Assembly: GCA_029706075.1 (NCBI GenBank) | Contig: JAINUG010000026.1 | Span: 2,277,001 to 2,341,000 of the forward strand | Source of the DNA: Aldrovandia affinis | Taxonomy: Eukaryota; Chordata; Actinopteri; Notacanthiformes; Halosauridae | Length of the DNA stretch: 64,000 bases | Reading direction: 5' to 3' | Shown: positions 55,996 through 64,000 of the stretch, piece by piece | Layout: each line of letters begins with the position of its first letter | How positions within the stretch are numbered: the stretch's first letter is position 1 | Notes under the pieces: model-generated | Database searches by the model: none | Seen by the model: only the letters and a program-made list of their open reading frames with translations | What the model was told of the DNA's origin: nothing | Made by a program: the position numbers and the translations under genes

Positions 55996-56000
55996 CTTAA

Positions 56001-59000
56001 TGCAGGACTCGTTTTTGGATGAGATCAAATATGATCTCAAACCATACAGATTTTCAATTACTACAACATGTCTCCATTCCACAGTTTGTCCTTGCTTATT
56101 TATGTAAATACCCCTCTAAATAAACAACTTGCTTAGGCACAGGGCACAGGGCAAAACAAGTTTCAAATCAAATAATAATTGGTTGCTGATAGTCTAGCAT
56201 CCTGTGCAAGTTAGACTGTCAGACTGAAGTAATAACACTTTTCTTAGACTTACAAAAACATCCTCAAAATGGTTCTGACTTAGAGACAAGTAGCTATATG
56301 AAGACCCATTTACTTTTGATTGCGACGCTGAATGTACTGTAGTCATATTTTTTTTAGTTGCTAGCAATGTATCAAATGTAAAGTAAAGTAAGTCACTGGG
56401 TAAAATGAAAAATGTACACTGTGAATGATATATGGTTTAAAATGGAAATTAAAAAGGCCAGGTACTGACTCCTACACTACCTCTACACCTTGTGTGTTTT
56501 TGTGTGTGTGTGTGGGGGGGTCTTCACGATGTAACATGTAATATCTTTTAGAATGAATTCTTATCATGTCTTTAAAATAGATTAAATAAAGGTTATTAAA
56601 ATTAATCAAAGTACATTTACAGTGATCTATTTGAAGAGTGCGTGAACTCCCTGATATGACTCCGTGGTACGGCCCTCCCTGAGATCTCCTCTGCTTTTTG
56701 TAATAAACTGCAATTGTGGAACTGCCTAGATAATTGAGAAGTTCATTCATATTATCCAGTGTCATATTTGCCTACACTGTTATGTAGGGTTTTCTAAAGT
56801 AAATCTCCCCCACACTGCTCCGCCCCACCCACACTTTAATCTGTCACAAAATAACAGGTCAGCACTCAGATTCTGAAGGCTCTGAGGAAGGGATCAATTG
56901 CTGCTTTAAAAGGGTTGAAAGAGGAAAGTAGACTGATACCTGCTTTATAAAAGTGACCTCACCCATACATCACCTAGAGTGAGTCCGCCTGCAGAGAGAA
57001 ACATGCTATGTCTGTTAGACTTCTGGTTTAAATGAACACAAGAAAAAACCATTCACACTGTGTGAACCTGCATGATGCTCTTACTTACCTCAAACATCCC
57101 TGTGTCTGAGTAGGGGGGAAAAAAACAACCAGTAAAGATCTATTCATGGGGGAAAATTCACACCTGGGGGAGTTCTCTAATTATGCAGGTCTGACAGTTA
57201 TTGGAAATGTGTCACTTTATCTATTATTTATCGTATCACTTTATAACATGATGTATTCATGAAGAGGCACTATCTAGGGTGTTTAAAAAGAGCCAGATAG
57301 ATGAGAACATTACCATGAGAATGGGGTTTGTCAGCAGTATTGATAAAAGCAGCTCTTAGCAGATGCAGGTCCTGTCTAAGTTGCTGTCTTTTCTGTCACA
57401 TAATCAACAGCGGAGGACACAGTCAAAGAGGACAATAAAAAAACGCATCAAGATTGGTCTGGGATGGACGCAGCTGAAAGACACATGGTAAGGTCTCTCT
57501 AGAATGGCCATGGCCAAATGACCTCATTGAGATTAAAGACAACATTGCACAACATTTTATGCTTTTGTAACTTATAATAACTGCAGATGGTTTCGACGAA
57601 AGGATTTCACGCAAAAGGGAGACTTTGCATTGCGCCTAAATCATTATATGCTGAAACCGCCTAGTTGTGTCATGCTTTGCTTGTGCCATCTTAGTGTCAT
57701 TAAAATACATTAAAATAGCAACTGACAAATGGGTTATTAGACTTAGGAATTTGTAGTCATTTTTGAAAAGATGCAAAAAGCACTGCATTTCTATACAAAC
57801 AGACTCACAATTGTTGAAGCATCATCAAAGGATACTGCCGTATACATGCCTTGTTTTGGTTCACCTTTAGTTTTGCTTCTATTTTATTTAATGCTTCGAA
57901 TGCTAATAAACAGTGCTTGTAATCCTGCCATTAAACTGCAGTTCTAGCAGTGGCAAAGTGGGTATTTCGGTATTAGTGAAAAAGCAGTATGACAAGCACA
58001 GGCTCTACACAGTGAAATGCTCTACTGCTTACAAAGAGGTTCAATTGTCATCACTTTCTGTCATGTACATGTACAGTAACTACAGAAGAAAACTTCTGAA
58101 ATTATGATCAATGCTTTCCACTTTCAAATCTGAATCTGAATCTCCATGGAATCTGGAGTTTTTGGAATCTTATCTATCTGGAATCTTATCCATATCTGGG
58201 TAATCCAGAATACCTTTCAGAATCCAGAATCCATTACATGTAGGTTTTTAAAATCCATGCATTGTGTCAATGATGATAACAATGTGAACCATAATGGTCA
58301 ATTGATTAAGTGGATTGTCTTCATTGCTCTATATTTAAAAAGGCTCCAGAGGGTAAAAAGTAAAACCGATAGTGAATCTGAAGGCCCCGCACGGCACAAT
58401 TTCTATCACTTCTGTTGATCCATAGCTCTTCCCTGGCTTCACTCGTTTTTTGCGTTGTCTTTCATTTGTTGGTCCTGGATCCCACGGCCTGATTTAGGTG
58501 GTGTGTCTATTAAAAGTCAATCAAATCACTGATAGGGTGCCACAGCGCTGTTCATGGAGTATCTCTCTCTGAGGGAGGTCCAATCTGACAACAGTGGTTG
58601 AAGGGATGCACAAATTTCCCTAGATTCCCTTGAACGCTGCAGGGAACGCCACTGAACACAGAAGTGCCAGCTGGTGAGTAATCGCTTTTTTTTTTACCTC
58701 TCCTTTTTCATCAATCACAGTCGGAGAAACACAAAGAGAGGACCAAGATGAGTCACGTAATGCCTGCCCACACTCGCCCGCGCCAGCCGGCGGGTTCAAA
58801 AGAGTAGGTATCGGGAGGCCTCTAAATATCCGGGTAAAGGAAAGCACAGGGAAAGAAGTCGCTCCCAAGTTAACACACCAGCAGTCCAAGAGTGGCTAAT
58901 GTCCAGGCCTAAACCCCTGAGCAGTCAATCAACATTACAGCCCACATCTTCATACCATCACTATTTTACAAGCAGGGCTACCGCTCCAAACAATATCACA

Positions 59001-59233
59001 CAATGATATCTCAAAGTCATTGTTACAGTCTCATCCAGCTTCAACGAACAGAGGAAACTCTGTGAATGGTGATTTAACTCTGTAAATGGTGAAGTTTTTG
59101 CACATCGACTACGATGAAAGATCCCAACTTTAATGGCATGAGTGTGACACAGAAGGAAACTCAAACTCAGTCCTCTTCCACATTCTGAGAGTTGTGTTCC
59201 TCTGGGCCTAGCTGCAGAACCACAGATATCTAC
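56001..59233. other. Unassigned sequence, longest stretch without a recognised repeat
   Basis: About 3.2 kb with no supported gene or mobile element. Noted features are a TG tract (56488-56520) with seven Gs after it, a patch of short 'ggaatctta' / 'atccagaat' motifs (58120-58240), and a GC-richer area (58610-58900). If the window contains host regulatory DNA, this is one of the likelier places, but I see no direct evidence for it. Confidence 0.35.
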
Positions 59234-59658
59234 CAGTGGGGAAGCCTTCACTGAAGGCCTAAGAAGAAATAATAAAATGAAAAATGTAAAATCCATTAAA
59301 TCACAATTTAATGTATTTGTTTTTTATTCCTTTAATGTTAAAAAATATATCTGTCATCAATATGTCTCATCTCATGAATTATTTTGTTTCAGAAAAGTTC
59401 ATTTTAAGTGAAAAGAAAAAAGGGCCAATGAGCTTTTTTCTTTTGGTCGTCTCTAGGTAGACCAATCTAGCTACAGTAACTGTGTCACCTTCAGCCTTCA
59501 GTAGCTGGACTGAAGGCCTCTGCCATTCAAGTGCATTAGGGCAGATTTATTGACAGGTGGATTAGCCAATCATATTTTGATTTGTAGTGGGTGGGCCATT
59601 TTTTTTATTCATTGCCGCCACTTCTGAGCCTTCGAGAAGGCCCTGGTATACGTCACTG
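59234..59658. mobile_element. Short hAT-like derivative related to 60303-61504
   Basis: The left end 'cagtggggaagccttcactg' and the right end 'ctggtatacgtcactg' with 'cgagaaggccc' before it resemble the two ends of the next hAT element, which also carry GGCCTTC blocks. The internal 'actgaaggcctctgccattc' and 'gggcagatttattgac' parallel 61250-61290. The flanking 8-bp sequences do not match, so these boundaries are tentative. Confidence 0.4.
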
Positions 59659-60294
59659 ACTATGAATAGATCAAAATAATTTTCCAGATCTCCCCTTGAC
59701 AGTAACAGCGATTGAGCGCTGTATAGCTAGCTAGACTAGAGTGACGATTTGTGTCTTTATATTAGCCGTGATTTGGGCATTTTAGTAATTAATTATCACT
59801 GTATTTTTTTCCAACTCTGAGTTTAAAAAAATAGATAATAATTATTAAAAATCTTATAAATTATTAAAATTTACCAAGACTCGTGCAAGCTAGCAAGTAA
59901 TTTCAGAAGCATTTCCAAGCTAGCAATTACAATTGTTATCCGTGGCTAGCTGGGAGCCTGCAAACGAACAGGCTGTACTGCTGGGACTGTCTGTTACTCA
60001 GCGTGGAGAAGGGGCCATGGGCCTGTGCTGGTTTCAACAACCTTAGCTGCTTAACGAAAGCAGCCCTGCGCCACCAAAGTACAGCTGGACACCTGCAAGC
60101 CACCATCTGACTGAAAACATTTGGAGACACAAAAATAGATGTCAGCTACATAGCATAGCACACAATGAGAAGGTGAGACAGAATATGGAAATTCTAAAAC
60201 GCCTCATTCATCCGTTGTGTTTTTATGATTCATAAAATGCTCGCACCCATAAATAAAAATTAGTACATCAGGCATATACGCATGTTTTATCTAG
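59659..60294. other. Unassigned sequence between two hAT-like elements
   Basis: A 64-codon minus frame at 59936-60130 lies in a GC-richer patch. I do not recognise it. The rest is AT-rich. Confidence 0.4.
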
Positions 60295-60302
60295 CCTAAA
60301 TC

Positions 60303-61504
60303 CAGTAGCGGGCCATGCATTTCACACCTAGGCCTTCAGTGGCGTCCTACCTGAATTATTCCACCTCTTAATACCATCATTATGACGCCACGGTTATAGA
60401 AACCATCAATATTATACAGAAACGCAGTATAACAGGGCGTTGCATCACAGACAGGTTTCTCATGTAGCGAGAATGAATGCCATTACTAAAGTAAGAAACC
60501 CAATTAACACAATTCAACAATTCTCCTTTCACTGCAGCCACAGCTGCGCCACATACATCATCTCAAGCAGAAGCATCAATATTAACCTAATAAAGTGACA
60601 AAAATGTAAATAAAATTAATTATACTCACCAAAACTTTTGATTATTTGTACACAAAATCCATCCTGCTTTCTTTCCTTAAGAAGAGTTCAATTACTCTGT
60701 TGTACAGGTTATCTCTGTGTTTCAGTTCCAACAACAAGTCCTTTTCTATCGCCATGGAGGCTAATGCTGAAAGTCAAGTCTGTCCAGTCGTATTTCTGTC
60801 CAGCAATACAATTTGCAGTGCTCTTCGGAGGCTGTGAGCCAAGGGTACCGCTCGTAGTTACTGAATTGAAAGTGGCGGATAAACCCTTTCCCTGGCTGGG
60901 ACAGGTTTGCTAGCTTCGGGGTTGGCCGACCTTTCCTCACGATGTCCAGCTTTTCTTGAAAAGTCCATATTGAAAATGGCTTTGTAAGTATATCTGCGAC
61001 CAAATCAATTTCTTCTCCTCTGTCAGCCATTGTGGGTTGAAAAAACAGCTATTAAATCTACACAAATATATTTTAGCTTGTGCAGATCGCTACAGATGCA
61101 GTTTGCTAGCTATGAGGAGTACGCTCTCTGACCATCCAATCAAATGACATGAAAATGCCGACGTTATTGTATGCCTCGAAATCTGATTGGTTAAAGCAAC
61201 AGTTTCATTGCCATTTATTTTAAGCTACAGGCACCCGCACTGTTGATTCTGAAGGCCTCAAGGCAGATTTCTTTGACCCTGGCAACACATGATGGATGAA
61301 ATATGATTGGATAAAAGCTCTAACATAAACATACACTACTGGAAGCAGCGCAACCAAGAGAAAAGCTATGAAATGAAGAGAATAGACTATTGGGAATAAT
61401 TTAATACATATTCATGGAAAAAATATATTAAAACGTAAGTCAGTGATTCTGATAGCGTTTAGGCCAGCAGAGAAGGCCTTGCTGGCCCTGACGGCCCACC
61501 ACTG
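60303..61504 (-). mobile_element. hAT transposon derivative, 1202 bp, perfect 8-bp target duplication
   Basis: The left end is 'cagtagcgggccatgcattt' and the right end is the inverted 'cagtggtgggccgtcagggc'. Both contain GGCCTTC blocks further in. The 8-bp direct repeat cctaaatc flanks the element exactly (60295-60302 and 61505-61512). The minus strand encodes only the first part of a transposase (60761-61030). The catalytic region is missing, so the copy is non-autonomous. The perfect duplication implies a fairly recent insertion. Confidence 0.88.
60761..61030 (-). CDS. ZMYM1-like / hAT transposase N-terminal fragment (TTF-type finger start)
   Basis: This 89-codon open frame starts MADRGEEIDLVADILTKPFS and contains 'FQEKLDIVRKGRPTPKLANL', 'GKGFIRHFQFSNYERYPWLT' and 'EEHCKLYCW'. 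It matches the beginning of the TTF-type zinc finger found at the N-terminus of a large fish hAT transposase group and of the domesticated ZMYM1-like proteins. In intact proteins the finger continues past KLYCW into a second cysteine cluster and then a hAT RNase H-like domain. Here the family match stops after CW. The first ATG, next to the right terminal repeat region, is the natural start. It may be translated, but it lacks catalytic residues. Confidence 0.62.
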   Translation of the reverse strand: MADRGEEIDLVADILTKPFSIWTFQEKLDIVRKGRPTPKLANLSQPGKGFIRHFQFSNYERYPWLTASEEHCKLYCWTEIRLDRLDFQH

Positions 61505-61512
61505 CCTAAATC

Positions 61513-62018
61513 ACAAATGACTGAATTTAGAATGTGATCTGGTTGGAATCAAAGCTCATGTTTTGTTCAATGCACCGGCGAAACTATTTGTCAGAGAGAC
61601 TTTATAAACGTCGGCATGGTGCTGTGCGAAAGCCACATGAGAGTGATTTGATTCTGACCGATTGATTTGATGAACATAATTGATTGATTGACCGATTGAT
61701 TGATGACCGATCTACATAGGCCTACAGCAAATTCGTTTTTTGTTGTGGTAGTATGGCCTACATTATATGGTGTAAAATAAAAAATGTGCAGTTTAAAATA
61801 CAACACCAGAGGATGTTGCACGGTCAGAGGGAGGAAGGCAGGGCGGTCTTTGCAGTTTTTATTCAACATGTTTTTTTTCCCCAAGTAATCAAAAATCACT
61901 GCCCCTCCTAAGGTTAGTGATGTGAGTGACAATATAGGCTAATATCGGGTGCAAGGGATACTGTTTCTGTTATTTTTATGATGAAATTGCGCAATTTTTG
62001 GTCTCACTGAAGGCCTAT
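61513..62018. other. Unassigned sequence
   Basis: Contains a GATTGATT-type simple repeat (61655-61705). A 113-codon minus frame at 61591-61932 has no family resemblance. Confidence 0.4.
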
Positions 62019-62349
62019 GTCCAATCGTCATGGTTTGACACTGATATCTACTGATGCCGGTCTCTCAAGTAAAGTGTTTAATCAATCTTAAACAGCTTCA
62101 GTAGAGAGTTGGAGTTCAGCATCTTGAAAAATGTAAGACTTATCTTAAAAATGTAAGACCATCTTAATTTGATGTTCCACTAAGTAATTTAAATGCATGC
62201 TCAAATCCCAAAGCAAGGAGTAAAGCCCATCTCAGTGCAATGTGAGTGTTTAACACATGCACATGAACAGCCATGCACACACACACATGCACACACACAT
62301 ACACACACACACTCACACACGCACATACACATACTAAACTATCCCCTCT
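62019..62349 (-). repeat. Inverted partner of the 54398-54748 segment
   Basis: About 97% identical to 54398-54748 in reverse orientation. It includes a CA/GCACAC microsatellite (62275-62332) corresponding to the TG tract there. No SINE sequence surrounds this copy, so it is likely the source or an independent copy. Confidence 0.8.
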
Positions 62350-64000
62350 GGAGTGTGGGGGGAAATAGTTTTTCCATTCTAAGAGAGAGTGAGAGATATC
62401 AGCTCACAGCAAAACCTTCAGTTATTGGTTTGTGCACATATAAAGGTTGGAAATTGTATCCCCCCCTAATTCCAGATTGCATTAGAGAAAATACATACCA
62501 TACCTTCCTCTGGGGCTTTTCCAGAGAATATAACCATGGAGCAAAGAAAAGAGCAAGAGTGGGGGAGGAGAAATTGAGGAAGGGGTGGAGGGGAGGGAGA
62601 GCAGTGCTCTCATAAGCTATGAATAATGTCTGAGACAGAACCAAACCAGAGAATGTAAACAGGGGGACACCATCTCAAACACAAACTCTAGTTTTATTGT
62701 TTGAAACCCCCTCAATTACTGAAGGTTCTAATTCCGGAAGATACTCTTTATGTGATGAGCAGAAAACTGGGAACAGAAACAAAAAGATTCTAATAGTTCT
62801 GATAGAAATGAACCTGTATGGGCCTTACATTACAAATTAGATTACTCTACCTGTATGTATGAATGGTGTAAATTTAACTTTACTTTAAGTTAAAGTGTTT
62901 AAATCATTAAATCATCAATGTTTCATCCATGCAAGTAGCCATCATCATATTTCAATGATTTTAATGATTAACTTAATAAAGTATTTTCCTACCTTTTTTT
63001 CTACCATTGCTGTTTTTCATTATCCTGTTCTAAGTTATATTTCAACCTCAACTTCACAGCAGCTCCATCAAACAAAGCCGTTCATATTTATAAAGATTTC
63101 ATAAAAACATATTCTATCACCCTTAAACAGTATTTTATTTGTGCAGCTCTCTGATCTCTTACTTTGGTAATAGGTTAATGTCTCTGTGGAGAACGGGCAT
63201 GAGTCTGTTTGAGTCTGTGCCACACGTAGTATCAAAGCTTCTCCTAGACTCGGCGGCCAGACTGTACATAACACGAGAACAATGCGGAGCTGTTGCTGCT
63301 ATCAGCATCTAACCCTGAGAGCCACAGAGTGCAAAGAGACAGTGCGTGCCTTGTTTAAAGTCTCTGATGTATCTCAATAGAGTGATGACACTGAATACTT
63401 ATTGAAGAATAGGGAGGTGATATTGAGTACTTTACTTAAGTACAAGGAGTGCCATTGAGTACATTAAATATTAGGGTTGTGACTTAGGGCATGAAAGACA
63501 TTATATTTTGGCTCTGAAGACTGAACACTGCTGAAAATACTATAAATGCTGAAAAGTTGTACAATGTCAGTACGGGCTAGACAATGTCTCATTTTTATGC
63601 ATGGTGACAAGATTCAGAAATAGTTACAAGCTGACCACTGGCACAGCTGCCAACTCTCACGCATTGAGCTTGAGTCTCATGCCCATTTTACCAATTTCAC
63701 CCATTTCACACCCATATCACATGCTCTGTAGTGTTTCTCATGCATTTCCACCACCAGATTTAGCTGTTTCCGTTTTCTTAGGGACACTTGCTTACCAAAT
63801 GCTTACTTACTTACTTGCTTTGGTGTAGATAAAACAACTTACTCCAACTAGAGGGCATTAATCCACATATTGCTCTGTTTGCTTATGACACTGGATGAGA
63901 GTGACTCTTCCTCTCTATGGACCTGCTCAGCAGCTCCATCTCGGCACGATTTATCACGTTATACACTCCCTGTCTGATGGGGAGTACCTTCAGGTTTGCC
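62350..64000. other. Unassigned sequence to the window end
   Basis: No supported gene, terminal repeat or SINE. A frame of 140 codons begins in the CA repeat and runs to 62615, but its first half is microsatellite sequence and the rest is not recognisable. Confidence 0.4.

Noticed and set aside
59936-60130. 64-codon minus-strand frame as part of the hAT transposase
   Set aside because: It lies outside the target-duplication-bounded hAT element (60303-61504) and does not resemble later parts of that protein family.
62193-62615. 140-codon frame with His/Thr repeats
   Set aside because: The repeated part is a translated CA microsatellite, and the remainder shows no domain.

Overview
This window looks like intergenic DNA from a ray-finned fish, almost certainly a teleost. 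The evidence is the mix of repeats: L2/CR1-type LINEs, Tc1-like transposons, several hAT and PIF/Harbinger families, piggyBac remnants, tRNA-derived SINEs, a BEL/Pao element and solo LTRs, all in AT-rich DNA with CA/TG microsatellites. I found no host exon series, tRNA, rRNA or conserved non-coding RNA that I can support. Nearly every readable protein segment belongs to a mobile element.

Layout. 1-4.3 kb: a LINE tail, a Tc1 3' end, a 33-bp degenerate minisatellite, two L2 fragments and a 258-bp hAT MITE with a perfect 8-bp target duplication. 5.2-7.6 kb: three copies of a tRNA-derived SINE, two of them inserted one after the other into the same 12-bp target. 7.7-11 kb: a deleted piggyBac element, then an LTR followed by an uninterrupted 144-codon ORF ending in a piggyBac-type cysteine-rich finger, then a second piggyBac end. 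11-18.4 kb: two degenerate minisatellites, SINEs, a 599-bp hAT MITE and a Tc1 remnant. 19.1-22.7 kb: a TIR element with a Myb/SANT-like ORF, a short Tc1 derivative and a PIF/Harbinger derivative that carries a LINE tail. 26.3-33.6 kb: a nested block in which an L2/CR1-type LINE is split by a spliced hAT transposase gene (with a solo LTR beside it) and by a 1240-bp Tc1. 34.98-46.96 kb: a tandem BEL/Pao element (LTR-internal-LTR-internal-LTR) bounded by one 5-bp target duplication. 47.1-51.5 kb: an almost full-length APE-type LINE on the minus strand, split by a solo LTR. 51.7-53.2 kb: an L2 tail with a Tc1 inserted, then another Tc1 remnant. 53.9-56 kb: SINEs, a displaced 350-bp segment and a 922-bp solo LTR. 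59.2-62.4 kb: a 1202-bp hAT derivative with a ZMYM1-like N-terminal ORF and a perfect 8-bp duplication, plus the inverted partner of the displaced segment.

How it fits together. The window is a stratified insertion record rather than an operon or pathway. Target-site duplications seen directly fix many of the boundaries: ggctc, gagtt, cttaa, cctaaatc, gttaaaac, TA, CAG and two SINE targets. They also give the order of events. The most unusual items are the tandem BEL element, the LTR-headed ORF with a piggyBac finger at 9.9 kb, the inverted 330-350 bp segment that broke into a SINE, and the matched filled and empty Tc1 site. I did not find a demonstrably new biological system. The LTR-headed ORF is the best candidate for something functional and is only an inference.
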